Made by a program: the position numbers and the translations under genes. This document shows positions 11,386 through 21,367 of a stretch of DNA of 64,000 nt, piece by piece. A model generated the notes under the pieces. It was not told where the DNA came from, made no database searches, and worked only from the letters and a program-made list of their open reading frames with translations. Within the stretch, counting starts at the first letter, position 1. Each line of letters starts with the position of its first letter. This DNA is from Ostrinia nubilalis (Eukaryota > Arthropoda > Insecta > Lepidoptera > Crambidae): assembly GCF_963855985.1 (NCBI RefSeq), contig NC_087106.1:5873001-5937000 (forward strand), given 5' to 3'.

Positions 11386-11792
11386 AGGACAAAGCACACT
11401 TATCAACCCGGTAACGGATCATAACCGTATCAATTCGAGGCGGTCAGTAGATATTCTTTGTATGAAACTCCATACTGCAATGCACTTAGGCCCAGAACAG
11501 ACGGTGAAACGCAACTGCAACGAAACTGCAACTGCTAGTTACTTTTGTGTTGCATCTAAGTTTCTGCCATGGCGTCCGTTGAGAGACCACACATGACACG
11601 ACCAGTTTGAAATTTTCAGTTTCAGTTTCATTCATCAGAATCATCACAAAGTTGCAGTTTCGTTGCAGTTGCGTTTCACCGTCTGTTCTGGGCCTTATCC
11701 GCACCGTAACGTAAACGCCTCGCCTCGCGGTTGACAGGGCGGCGAAAGGCGATACGGTGTTGATCCCTTTCGGGTTAAGTGTGCTATGACCT
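11386..11792. mobile_element. MITE with AGGAC(A/G)AAGCACAC ends, containing a second MITE
   Basis: The left end AGGACAAAGCACACTTATC and right end AAGTGTGCTATGACCT are imperfect inverses. A cleaner copy of the family is at 63005-63267. A separate element (11489-11694) sits inside it, and another MITE (11796-12225) abuts its right side, separated only by the trinucleotide TAA. Confidence 0.75.
11489..11694. mobile_element. 206-bp MITE, TTA target duplication
   Basis: The arms GGCCCAGAACAGACGGTGAA and TTCACCGTCTGTTCTGGGCC are exact inverses that continue through GCAACTGCAACGAAACTGCA for over 40 bp. TTA lies on both sides (11486-11488 and 11695-11697). This fits a PIF/Harbinger-type element. It is nested inside the older element at 11386-11792. 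The 72-codon frames on both strands here are palindrome artefacts. Confidence 0.9.
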
Positions 11793-11795
11793 TAA

Positions 11796-12225
11796 GGCCT
11801 CAGCCTCGAACTTAGCGGGCAGCGGGGCGGGAGCGGCGGCGGCGCGGCAGCGGCAGGATCTTATGCGTGAAATCAAATAGACCGGTTCTCGAAAACAGCG
11901 GCGCGGCAGCGGCGCCGGAGCGGGCAACGAGCGGGCAGCGGCGAGGGAGCGGGTAACGAGCGGGCAGCGCACTCCTTCTTTTGCCCACAATAAATCGAGC
12001 GTTAGGAATAAATTTGAATCGAAATAAAATTGTCGCCGTTGTTCAGACATTTCGTTTGCGAATAAAAACAAATATCTCGACAATACAAACCCCGAACACA
12101 ACACTTCGCCGCTAAAGCGCCGCGCGAGCTGCCCGCTGGTTTCGAGAACGGGTCTGCGTTGCCCGCCCCGCTCCCGCGCCGCCGCCGCCGCCGCCCCGCT
12201 GCCCGCTAAGTTCGAGGCTGAGGCC
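11796..12225. mobile_element. 430-bp GC-rich foldback MITE, TAA duplication
   Basis: It starts GGCCTCAGCCTCGAACTTAG and ends with the inverse CTAAGTTCGAGGCTGAGGCC. TAA flanks both ends (11793-11795 and 12226-12228). The arms are extremely GC-rich, built from GCGGGCAGCGG and GCCGCC repeats, in sharp contrast to the AT-rich surroundings. The 106-codon minus frame at 11784-12104 translates these arms and is not a gene. Confidence 0.88.
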
Positions 12226-12436
12226 TAAGGGTTAATCTATTTTCAAGAGTGGAATGTTTACGATATTTTTTCTTTGTTTTGTGCTTGAAAATACTTAGTT
12301 AATCAAGACTTGTCACATTTTTTACGTATTCGTCTTTTTACTTTGGCTATGTATAACATCACTCTAAAGAAAAATGTTGCAAAAACGGGAAATATTACTG
12401 CTACTAGTTCTATAATGTGGCGCGCATCATCTAGCT

Positions 12437-12632
12437 CAGCGGTTCCCAAAGTCGTCTGGGCTACGAATCATCTAATACAAGTTCCCAAACTCGGGACCCA
12501 CCTATAGGAAATTTAACCGTTACCAATATACCTAAATAAAGGACTCAGGTCGGTAGGGTGGTGTGTCGTTCTACAGGCAGGGCCCACTCAATGCTCGCTC
12601 GCGAGTCGCCACCCATAGTTTGGGAAACCATG
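12437..12632. mobile_element. hAT-type MITE, copy A
   Basis: The ends are CAGCGGTTCCCAAAG and TTTGGGAAACCATG. The flanks read ATCTAGCT and TTCTAGCT, an 8-bp target duplication with one change. It is the same family as 21166-21359, sharing TCTAATACAAGTTCCCAAAC and GTAGGGTGGTGTGTCGTTCT. Confidence 0.85.
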
Positions 12633-12651
12633 TTCTAGCTAGACCCTAGAG

Positions 12652-12886
12652 CAGTCTTTCCCAAAGTGGGCGATAACGGCCCCTTGTGGGCGCTGCAGGC
12701 TTAAAGGGGGGCGGTAAGAGACCCAGAAAAAAAATCGGGACGTTGTGTAGAGGTTCGGGATGCGTCATCTACTAGGAGGACTCTTAGACACCGACTGAGC
12801 TCGACTCTTGACTACAAAAGTGGGGGGCGCTAAAAATAATTTATTTTCAAAGTGGGCAGTAGACTAAATAAGTTTGGGAACCGCTG
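12652..12886. mobile_element. hAT-type MITE, second family
   Basis: It begins CAGTCTTTCCCAAAGTGGGC and ends AGTTTGGGAACCGCTG, with a perfect 8-bp duplication CCCTAGAG at 12644-12651 and 12887-12894. It lies 19 bp from the preceding hAT-type MITE and differs from it internally. Confidence 0.88.
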
Positions 12887-12894
12887 CCCTAGAG

Positions 12895-13971
12895 TCTAGG
12901 TATGAACCTAGACTCTAGGGTCTAGCTGATTACCTACGTTTAAATTCACGGTCTGTCTACAACAGCCAATTAGAATTATTATTAATTGGGATTGGCACTA
13001 ATTAACATATTAATGATGACACATGACCTTGTACATGCGAAATAATAACATGGACATAACTTTAATGAGGAATTAAATTATATTCTCTTTTATATTTGTG
13101 TAAATAATTTTCGTTTTTCTTCTTTTCACCTACCACGCCGACGTCAATTGATAAAATACGTTACAATAACACTTCCAGATACTACATAAATTAGCAATAT
13201 TTTAATTATGTTTTTCCGACCATCAAACCTGTAGTATAGTCCGATGAAATTAGCTCCAAAATAAACATGGTAGATACGAGCTTAATAAACCCAGAACTAT
13301 TTAAATCTCAGATTTTTATGTAATTTGGCATATTTACTGTTTCTTTTATAGGCATCGCAAGAGAACTGGTACCGTTTGGTCGTTTTCGTGCCTCTGGGCA
13401 TAATATATGGTAATAAGTATGCATTTATGTACCTACGTAATTTCATTTCCTAGAATTCGATCCTGTATCAAATATCAATCAAAGTGTCCATATTCCTGTT
13501 TTTGTCATAAACATATCTTTCGCGTGATTTAAACAAAGGCAAAGGCCCTTCAGTCAAGCGATACGTCAAAGTGCTGCCTGATCAAAGTAATGGTAATGGC
13601 AAAAAGGTCAGCGGAAATAAACATTATAAACGGGCTGGATGTAGGTACCTATATATTTTTTTAATAATAAACTTTGTGCGAAATACACTGTCAAGTGTCA
13701 ATCTACTCGTATTGATTGTAAAAAAACAATCAATTCGAGTAAGTTCGACAAAGCCGAACTCTATGCTTTTTGTGCATCAAAAATCAAGGTTTAAAATAAT
13801 AGTTAGTCCAAGTTTTAATTTACGTTTAGAACATGAAACATAATAGGTATGCTCTAAAAGGTTTTATAACTAAATACAGTATGGTACTGTTAAAGCATAA
13901 GACATCTAATATTTGTAGTCCTTTTGAGGTATCATTAATCAATACACAACATCAAGCCGTTTCAGTGCCAC
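12895..13971. other. no gene seen; region 3' of the lipase gene
   Basis: AT-rich sequence between the MITE cluster and the lipase 3' end. The 90-codon plus frame at 13571-13843 shows no recognisable domain and probably arises by chance. Confidence 0.5.
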
Positions 13972-13977
13972 TTTATT
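13972..13977 (-). terminator. polyadenylation signal AATAAA of the lipase gene
   Basis: On the minus strand the gene ends TATCAATAAAG: the AATAAA hexamer overlaps the TAA stop codon. The 3' UTR is therefore expected to be only some tens of bases. Confidence 0.75.
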
Positions 13978-15169
13978 GATATTTTTGCAAGAGCTCCAAA
14001 ACTAATGGAAACAGGTAATCCTTCATGTTTTTGCCCCAAACGAAGTCAGCGTGGTTGGTCTTGGGCCGTTGCATCTCGTGGTAGTACACCACGTTTGGAA
14101 GGTTCTTTCGCAACAGTGCCACGTCCTTCACTGTTGAAAGATAGTCGTTCTGTCCCACCAGCAACGCCACTGGTATACGCACATTCTCCAACAGATAGTT
14201 AGGGGCCTTCGCCGAACCATACACTTTATAATTGCTCAGCAAACCGTAATCGTACTTAGTAAACCTTTTCTTATCAGCTATTTGCACCAAATGGTTGCCG
14301 TTCTTTATGGTGGCAACATCAGGATAGTGCCCGAAAAGTATTGGAAGGAATTCTGGTTCTAGTTCCTCCTTATCGGGTCCAGCGATTGCGAATACGGCTG
14401 TGGCGCATATAGCATATCCAATAAGCTTACGCGTACATAGTGCTTCGATGGCTTTTACCAATGCGGAGTCTCTGGTGAGTAGTTCATATGTTCCTGACAA
14501 CTGCAAGGCTGGGCTGATCACTGGCCACACGTCAATGATGACCTGCACGGTTTCCTTTACATGGTGTAAGTAGCAGATGGGAGCCAGCGCAATCATAAGT
14601 TTAATTTTATCGTTGTATTCAGGTTTCTCGGCAGTAAGAATATAAAAGATACTGTTCCCCTGAGAATGGCCGATCGCTTGTAACCCCGTTTGTCCAGTTT
14701 GGTTCAGCACAAGATCAATCATAGCAGGAAGATCATACACACCAAGTTCGTGCTGACTGTAATTCCAAAAAGATTTTTTATCAGCGTCGGGGTCCAGTGT
14801 CACGTGGCGTTTGCTATACTTATTGCCCCTGTTGTTGCCGGCCCAGACGTCATAGCCTTGGTTAGCCAAAGTTATGGCCAAAGAAGTGTTTCCTCTTACT
14901 ATAAATGTGTCGCAGTTATCAATGATACCGTGCATCAAGAACACAGGCTTGTTTTTGTTACCCTTGATGTTGAACACTGTCAGGATGTATCCATCTTCGG
15001 TGACCACTTGATGTTCATCACACTTATGACCGTATTTTACTGCGAGCTCTGAGAAATTTAATTTCCCGTCTTCTGGAATGCTTTCAAGGCTTGTGTCGTT
15101 ACTGGACTGTGTGACTATGGTTTTACTTTGCATTAAATTCAAAACAAGTAAGATCCATATTCTTTTCAT
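13973..15169 (-). CDS. secreted acid-lipase-type alpha/beta hydrolase (lipase 3-like)
   Basis: A complete 398-residue protein in one exon. Members of this family (gastric/lysosomal acid lipases and insect lipase 3) hydrolyse ester bonds of triacylglycerols or sterol esters. Residues 1-20 form a hydrophobic signal peptide (IWILLVLNLM). The lipase N-terminal region covers about 35-95, including the family signature EDGYILTVFNI. The HG of the oxyanion region is at 80-81. The nucleophile is Ser169 in GHSQG, the acid is Asp342 in GQNDYL, and the base is His373 in NHADFVWG. N-glycosylation sequons are at 24, 38, 94, 136 and 156. The length is normal for the family, so the protein should be active and secreted or lysosomal. 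The gene has no introns, whereas insect relatives commonly have several, so a retrocopy origin is possible, though it has its own TATA box. The 120- and 65-codon plus-strand frames within it are antisense shadows. Confidence 0.96.
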   Translation of the reverse strand: MKRIWILLVLNLMQSKTIVTQSSNDTSLESIPEDGKLNFSELAVKYGHKCDEHQVVTEDGYILTVFNIKGNKNKPVFLMHGIIDNCDTFIVRGNTSLAITLANQGYDVWAGNNRGNKYSKRHVTLDPDADKKSFWNYSQHELGVYDLPAMIDLVLNQTGQTGLQAIGHSQGNSIFYILTAEKPEYNDKIKLMIALAPICYLHHVKETVQVIIDVWPVISPALQLSGTYELLTRDSALVKAIEALCTRKLIGYAICATAVFAIAGPDKEELEPEFLPILFGHYPDVATIKNGNHLVQIADKKRFTKYDYGLLSNYKVYGSAKAPNYLLENVRIPVALLVGQNDYLSTVKDVALLRKNLPNVVYYHEMQRPKTNHADFVWGKNMKDYLFPLVLELLQKYQ

Positions 15170-15302
15170 TTTTCTTGTCTAGTTAATATAGTTACTGCAA
15201 TGGGATTACGATGCAAAAGGCAGAAAACGGATTTTTCACTTTTCACAGTTAAAAAAAATTAAACGACGTTCACGTAAGACTTCTTTTTATTATGGCGCAT
15301 TA

Positions 15303-15313
15303 CCTTTTATATA
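15303..15313 (-). promoter_or_regulatory. probable TATA box of the lipase gene
   Basis: The minus strand reads TATATAAAAGG, a near-ideal TATA box, 134 bases before the lipase ATG. It would start transcription about 100 bases before the ATG, giving a short unspliced leader. TATA-driven promoters are common for tissue-specific digestive or fat-body genes in insects. Confidence 0.65.
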
Positions 15314-15570
15314 AGAGAAAATTATCGTATGTAATTATTCAGTAACATTGTATGTCACTGCTAAATACGCTTCAATAAGTTGATTTTTTAAATAGGTATT
15401 TCATTATTGTTTTGTTACATTTTAAACATTAACTAGAAAACGATTAACTCACCTTTGAAATAAGTACTCTAGGAAAAATGACTGTTGACGTAAAATATGC
15501 CACTGAGTAAAGATGAATAAACTAAATAACAATAATAAATAATTGGTAAAACATAATTATGTATTATAGA

Positions 15571-15761
15571 TCGTTTCATCCACGAAGACCCGCCCCACCA
15601 ATCTTCCGAGAATGTTTGAGTGCTATCGGTACACGCTAAATTATCAATGAGTGCACACGCACACTACAATAATGACGCTCGGATTGCTCGGATCAAACTC
15701 CCCGCACCCCGCGCTTCCCTCGACCAAAAATTGGTGGGGCGCGTCTTCGTGGATGAAACGA
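15571..15761. mobile_element. 191-bp MITE, TCGTTTCATCCACGAAGAC ends, copy 1
   Basis: TCGTTTCATCCACGAAGAC at the left and GTCTTCGTGGATGAAACGA at the right are inverses that continue into CGCCCCACCAAT. A second copy at 61873-62062 has the same interior (GTACACGCTAAATTATC, AGTGCACACGCACACTACAA). It lies about 400 bp upstream of the lipase start. The 86-codon plus frame here (15620-15880) is spurious. Confidence 0.88.
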
Positions 15762-15922
15762 CCTATACGTATGGAAGAGTATTGGCTCTCTTCTTAATTT
15801 CATTACCGGACACTGTGATAATGTCTAACTTCACAGTCGTCCAACAACATGTGTTTACTCAACTGTTAACTACAATTTAATGAATAATTACTGATTAGGT
15901 ACGCGTAAAGTCCGTATTAAAT

Positions 15923-16090
15923 ACTAGCGTCCGCCCGCGACTTTGTGCGCGTGGACTCCGTTTTACGGGTGGAGTTTCGTAAAATTCTTAGCGGATGTTT
16001 ACATCCTATTAGGAACCTACCTGCCTTTCAAGTTTGTAGGTGTTTAGTTTTTGAGATTTGGGATTCAATCAGTGAGTGTTATGGTATTTC
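15923..16090 (-). mobile_element. Helitron-like fragment, ACTAGC/ACGCGTGGATCC subfamily
   Basis: It begins ACTAGCGTCCGCCCGCGACT, with GTGCGCGTGGACTCCGTTTT and GTGGAGTTTCGTAAAATTCT, as in the copy at 8362. The 3' part is degraded. Confidence 0.65.
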
Positions 16091-16451
16091 GCTTTTTAGA
16101 TTCTACAATCTACATCATAATATAGTAAGTGGGTAGGTAGGTAGAATAATTTTAATTTTAACTAAATTTTATGTTAGTCTGTTTTTTTTTATCTTCCTAC
16201 GTCATTTGACAAAAAATAAAAACATTGACGTATAAATTAGTAATTTTAATTAAAATATTAGGTATTTCACCTTCCAAGTCATTGGAATAATTGAATAATG
16301 CCTACTTATCATGTATTTGTAGAACTTTGACTTTAATGAAGTGTACCTATAGAGTATAGACTTATAACGGAAACAAAATTTTAGATTTTATTAGATCAAA
16401 GGATACCTAAATTTATAAAAATTTTGGAATTTTACATTTGTAATAAAATAT

Positions 16452-17506
16452 TATACAGTGTGTCCGGGCATGTAGTGATCAAACTTTAAGGGCCTAATTT
16501 ATGGACAATTTTATCGATGAAAATACTTCAAATTTGGGGCTTAACCCATTTCTCGCAAAATTACAAGGATTTAAGTTTTGAATTTTAAGTTTTTACCTCT
16601 TCCTTCAAAAACAAGTGATAGCGTGGGTAGCTTAACACTAATAAGCAAATATTTTATATCATGCGATAACCAATAAGATTACCTTTTAGTAGAAGTAGAA
16701 AACAGACACAAATTTCATACATTTTATGGGAGTAAGAATGGATTTAATTAGAAAAATACATGACTTTTTTCACTTATTTTTCAGTTATTTTCCAACACAA
16801 GAAAAACCAGGTCGTTAAGGTATGTTTTATTTGCATTGTATTATTAGTATTTGAGCTATTCTACAAAACGAATGTAAATTTATTAGTCTACGTCTATTAG
16901 TTTCGACGTAATTGTTGAACAAAGATACCCCTTCCCAGCGGTTTCCATAGTAATCGGAATAGGTTGTGTGATTCTTTCAGGCAGTGCATTTTGGCATGTC
17001 GCGTGCGCTATGGAAACCGCTGGGAAGGGGTATCTTTGTTCAAAAATTACGTCGAAACTAATAGACGTAGACTAATAAATTTACATTCGTTTTGTAGAAT
17101 AGCTCAAATACTAATAATACAATGCAAATAAAACATACCTTAACGACCTGGTTTTTCTTGTGTTGGAAAATAACTGAAAAAGAAGTGAAAAAAGTCATGT
17201 TTTTTTCTAATTAAATCCATTCTTACTCCCTTAAAATGTATGAAACTTGTATCAGTTTTCTACTTCTGCTAATAGATAATTTTATTGGCTATCGTATGAT
17301 ATAAAATTTTTGCTTATTAGTGTTAAGCTACCCACGCTATCACTTGTTTTTGAAGGAAGAGGTAAAAACTTAAAATTCAAAACTTAAATCCTTGTAATTT
17401 TGCGAGAAATGGGTTAAGCCCCAAATTTGAAGTATTTTCATCGATAAAATTGTCCATAAATTAGGCCCTTAAAGTTTGATCACTACATGCCCGGACACAC
17501 TGTATA
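16452..17506. mobile_element. 1,055-bp foldback element with 499-bp arms
   Basis: The left arm (16452-16950) and right arm (17008-17506) are inverted copies of equal length with few differences, separated by a 57-bp loop. The tips read TATACAGTGTGTCCGGGCAT and its inverse ATGCCCGGACACACTGTATA, so a TA target duplication is likely. The inner ends are CGGTTTCCATAG and its inverse. There is no coding capacity. The high arm identity means it is young or maintained by conversion. Confidence 0.93.
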
Positions 17507-17754
17507 TTATATCTAATATAAATATTTTAAACTCGTAGCAGGTACAATGAACCATAGATGTAAGTCCGTGAAATCCAAATGAAAAACTTAAAGATGATGA
17601 AATAGCCTAGAATTACTGGAATAATAAAGTCATGAATATCGAAGAAAAATTGGTGATTTCGTAACCTTATAACACAACTAAACCTATTAGATTTTACACA
17701 GTCCTTTTACTGTAATTTGCATGTTGCTACTCAGCTGCATTGGTACAGTTATAG

Positions 17755-18010
17755 CATCATCATCATCATCCCTAAACAGTCCACTGCTGGACTATGAGCC
17801 TCCTCCATAGTAGAGGGTTTTGCCATAATCCCCACGCTTGGCAGGCGGGTTGGAGATCGCAGTTTAAAAGATTAATGATTTTCAGAGAGCGCTGGTGCCC
17901 GTTCTCTGTTTGATATGTAGTCCTTATGTCGCCTCTTACGACACCCGCGGGAAGAGTAGGGGTTGGTGACAAATGTATTCTACTCTGCCGTCACCACACG
18001 GCACGGCAGT
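17755..18010 (-). mobile_element. dispersed repeat (LINE-like), copy 2
   Basis: The stretch from ATCATCATCATCATC through AACAGTCCACTGCTGGACTA to GGAAGAGTAGGGGTTGGTGA matches 7806-8020. The ATC microsatellite at one edge is a typical junction for these LINE tails. Confidence 0.7.
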
Positions 18011-18236
18011 AATAGCATGTGTCATCCAAAATAGCCAAAGTTCGCAACACGTCTTTGTTACAATTGGAATAAGATTGTGTTACCAAAATTTTGGTCATTT
18101 TGGGTCATTGGGTGTAACGAAGTATTTGACGCTGACTGTACTCTTTAGTTAAGAAGATTAGACGACACGGTTAAAGAACATCAACATAACGTTTATCTTA
18201 TAAACTTATGCTGATAGACATATTTTGCAGAGTATA

Positions 18237-18432
18237 GCCACGATAGCCGAACGGTGAAGGGGTCGGTGTGGCCGACTCGAGATCCGAGGAACGCGGGTTC
18301 GAATCCCACCGCCGCTCGACTATTGTGGTGAGCCCACTCGTAACACAAGCTTAATTATTTAGCTTAACACGAGGGGCTAACGGGACTATTAGTAATTTGT
18401 ACAATACAAATGCTAATAATCTTTCTAAAAAA
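18237..18432 (+). mobile_element. tRNA-derived SINE, family B
   Basis: The head is GATAGCCGAACGGTGAAGGG, followed by a B box CGGGTTCGAATCCCACCG. The body includes GACTATTGTGGTGAGCCCAC and ends in a poly-A run. An inverted related copy lies at 48420-48572. It is not a tRNA gene, since the sequence does not close a cloverleaf. Confidence 0.8.
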
Positions 18433-19018
18433 AAAGGCGCGCGCGCACGGGTGATTTTGTCACCGCGCCGTGATAGCGTGAGACTATGTCTCTCCTTAGT
18501 TATGAATAAATACTACGTTGCCTCCCTTTTTCTCTTTATAAAAATGTAAAAGAGAAAGATATACTGCCACGGTGGCAAAAAGTCATCCGTGCACGCGCGC
18601 CTTAACGCTAACGCTCAAGTCCCAAAATAGAAATGCTCAAAGTAAAGTGAATCTTAAGTACATATTATCTTTTCATCTACCTACAAAGTTTGCTATGTTC
18701 GATAACCCATTCGATAGCGTTAATGGCGGAAAAACACCATTATTTTCGATGGAAACACCATTATTTTGTATGGTATCACATTTTCAAGACCGTTAACACA
18801 CCCACCGTGCTTTTATCCTAATGTACCAAAAAAAGCTGTAATGAAAATTACGATGTAAGTAAATGTAAATAGAGGCCTTTTTGCTTTAATGGAGCAATTA
18901 ATAAGGCTCGAACTTATTTATTTGTTTGTATTAAAACATCAACATTTACTTTTATTAATGTAGGCATGGCATAAAAAGCCCTGCTCTGGAACAATATTAC
19001 TCTTTATTAGACAAATAA
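18433..19018. other. no gene seen
   Basis: Contains GCGCGCGCGCACGG at 18437 and the near-repeat ACACCATTATTTT(C/G)(G/T)ATGG twice around 18733-18765. The 74-codon frame at 18572-18796 has no recognisable features. Confidence 0.45.
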
Positions 19019-19227
19019 ATCCCATCAAAAACAATACTTGTGAAAAAAACCACTAAATAATTTAATTTACACGTGTTTTCATGCGATGGCCAAGTCAATA
19101 TATTTATGTAAAACGTTAAAGATTTCCTGGCCTGGACTTGGTATTACATGGATCTCACAACTTTTTACCGTAGAACAACTGAGTTGCGAGACTTGGTTTT
19201 TTTCACAAGTATTGTTTTTGATGGGAT
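19019..19227. repeat. inverted repeat with 34-bp arms
   Basis: 19019-19052 (ATCCCATCAAAAACAATACT and on) is the exact inverse of 19194-19227. The arms enclose about 140 bp of unrelated sequence. It is probably the core of a small foldback element. Confidence 0.8.
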
Positions 19228-19289
19228 CTCATTTCTTTTTGTATTTTGTAGACAGCAGTTATGTATCTAGAAAACTGGACCGAAATTGA

Positions 19290-19710
19290 AAAATTTTACT
19301 CGACTTGGCGGTTGCACTACCGTGCCCCCAAATATTTTAGTTTTTCCTTGATTCATACACCAAACACTACTTATATTCCAAATTTGAAGCTTCTAGGTCT
19401 GCTAGAAGTGCCTTAGAATTTTGATGATCGGTGAGTCAGTCAGTCAGTAAGTCAGTGAGTGACAAAATTAAGTTACTTTGACCCGTTATAATTCTTAAAC
19501 TACTGGTTCAAATTGAATGAAATTTTAAATATACCGTGTCTTTACAATGCCTGCATAGCTAATGAAAATTCAGCCTTCTAGTTTTATCCACAACGAAGTT
19601 ACAGGCGGTCGAAAATGGCCTGAATTGCTTCGAGAAAAGGATGGTACGGCCGTGCCGCTTTTTTGCTCGACTTGGTGGGGGCACTGCCGTGCCCCCAGAT
19701 TCTCAAAATG
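19290..19710. repeat. repeat block bounded by ACTTGG..CCGTGCCCC words
   Basis: CGACTTGGCGGTTGCACTAC followed by CGTGCCCCC at about 19301 is repeated as CGACTTGGTGGGGGCACTGC with CGTGCCCCC at about 19668, and again in degraded form at about 23864. Between the first two lies a GTCAGTCAGTCAGTAAGTCA run and CAAATTGAATGAAATTTTAA, wording typical of Helitron-like repeats here. It is an old dispersed repeat of uncertain class. Confidence 0.5.
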
Positions 19711-20302
19711 GGAAAATTAAATACTTACAAAAAGCAAAAAAAAAAAAAGTCGCCATCAAAGAAAAAAACCTACGCTTATTTTGTCGTTTGAATAATATTT
19801 TCCGTTTTTGCAACATTTTTCTTTAATGCTCCGCCCCTATTATTTAATTTTTCAAATCGGACCACAGTTCCTGCGATTAGCGCGTTCAAAGAAACAAACC
19901 AACAGCTTCAGCTTTAAAATATTAGTAAAATGTGCTATTTTACAACGAACATTTGTAGTCTGAACAGAATGTCGACTGTACTTTAGTACTAATCAGAATA
20001 ATGTAAAGCTAGATGTTATTTTAGAGATGCGACTCTGAATCCCTGAAGAAAAAGCTCAAGCAAATTCGTGCTTTATCAACGTTCAATGAGGAAAAATTTA
20101 GCTTGCTGTAAAATTTCTCTGAAGCTTTATTCTTGTAGATCGTGAGCGGTGGAATGAAGTTATTCCAAATGCTATGAAAAGTCTTTCAAGGGTGGCTAAT
20201 ATTTAAAGTTAGTCTAGATCCAGTTCAATTTGTAGGAGTTCTATCAGTATTAGAAGTTTTTTGCTTCAATTAGAATACGTTAATTGAATGAATAATTAAC
20301 TA

Positions 20303-20490
20303 CTAGCAGCCGCTTTGGACCGTACGCGTGGATCCCGTTTTACACCCTTAGGGGTGGAATTTTTCAAAATCTCGTCTTAGTGAGCACCTACGTTCTAAAA
20401 GGAACCCCAATATGCAAAATTTGAGACTCCCTAGCACTTGTAGTTTCTGAGATTTCGTGATGAGTGAGTAAGTCAGTCAGTAAGCTTTCG
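20303..20490 (-). mobile_element. Helitron-like element, ACTAGC subfamily
   Basis: From ACTAGCAGCCGCTTTGGACC through GTACGCGTGGATCCCGTTTT and GGGGTGGAATTTTTCAAAAT to a GTCAGTCAGTAAG tail. It aligns with the copy at 8362. Confidence 0.68.
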
Positions 20491-20809
20491 CTTTTATTTT
20501 AATAAGTAATATATTGCAATATTAATTAAGACAAAATGACAAGTTGTATTCTGAGAGACTGTAACTTATGTAACACTAAATAAGCAAATTAGAATTACAG
20601 CTCTTTTATAAAGAAACATTTTAATACCTACACAAACATTTCGTTAATGATCATGGCACACTAAATTAATTTCAACGTTGACTTTATCTTTAGGCTTTAA
20701 AATAATTTATGAAACAAACGGAGGACGTGGTCTGGCGCTACAACTAACAATATTTGCTAAACATTTTCACTCAATTAATAACAAAATTACAGCTGTATAA
20801 GAAAAAAAT

Positions 20810-21025
20810 CCCTACTAATATTACAAATGCGAAAGTAACTCTGTCTGTTACGTTTTCATGCCTAAACCACTGAACCGATTTAGATGAAATTTAGCATAGA
20901 AATAGTTTGAGTCCCGGGAAAGGAAATAGGATGGTTTTTATCCCGGGTTTTTGAAACAGGGACGCGCGCGAAAAAGTTTTTCTGTGGCAGACAAAATTTC
21001 ACGCGAAGCCGCGGGTAAAAGCTAG
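20810..21025 (+). mobile_element. Lep1-type non-autonomous Helitron
   Basis: It starts CCTACTAATATTACAAATGC, continues GAAAGTAACTCTGTCTGT and AACCACTGAACCGATTTAG, and ends GAAGCCGCGGGTAAAAGCTAG. Helitrons insert between A and T without a target duplication and end CTRR, which fits. It is the plus-orientation reference copy; others are at 36661, 37835, 44407, 61058 (minus) and 62547. Confidence 0.85.
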
Positions 21026-21165
21026 TAACAAATAAATAAAGGAGACAACTAATAGAACTTATATTTTAGTGAAATTGATGAATACCCTTTCCCCTTATTG
21101 TTTTGTTTAGGTCGAAATACCTTTCTCATTCCTAGGTTTAGGGAAATACTAAAAATAGCCTAGAC

Positions 21166-21359
21166 CAGTGGTTCCCAAAGTTGTCTGGACTATGACTCAT
21201 CTAATACAAGTTCCCAAACTCGGGACCCACCTGCAGGAAATTTCGCCCGCTGCCCAGCGGCTGGATCGGTAGGGTGGTGTGTCGTTCTACAGGTAGGGCC
21301 CACTCAATGTTCGCTCGCGACCCACCACTGGGTCGCGACCCATAGTTTGGGAAACCCTG
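21166..21359. mobile_element. hAT-type MITE, copy B
   Basis: The ends are CAGTGGTTCCCAAAG and TTTGGGAAACCCTG, with a perfect 8-bp duplication GCCTAGAC (21158-21165 and 21360-21367). It is a closer-to-complete relative of the copy at 12437, with an extra GGGTCGCGACCCA palindrome near the right end. Confidence 0.92.
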
Positions 21360-21367
21360 GCCTAGAC

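Noticed and set aside
11784..12104. 106-codon minus-strand frame, Ala/Pro/Arg-rich
   Set aside because: Translation of the GC-rich MITE arms; its biased composition follows from GCGGCAGCGG repeats.
14690..15052. 120-codon plus-strand frame
   Set aside because: Antisense shadow of the lipase gene, whose catalytic motifs and codon pattern are on the minus strand.
18237..18320. Possible tRNA gene with anticodon-like region
   Set aside because: Followed by a conserved non-tRNA body and poly-A; a degraded inverted copy exists at 48420. It is a SINE head.
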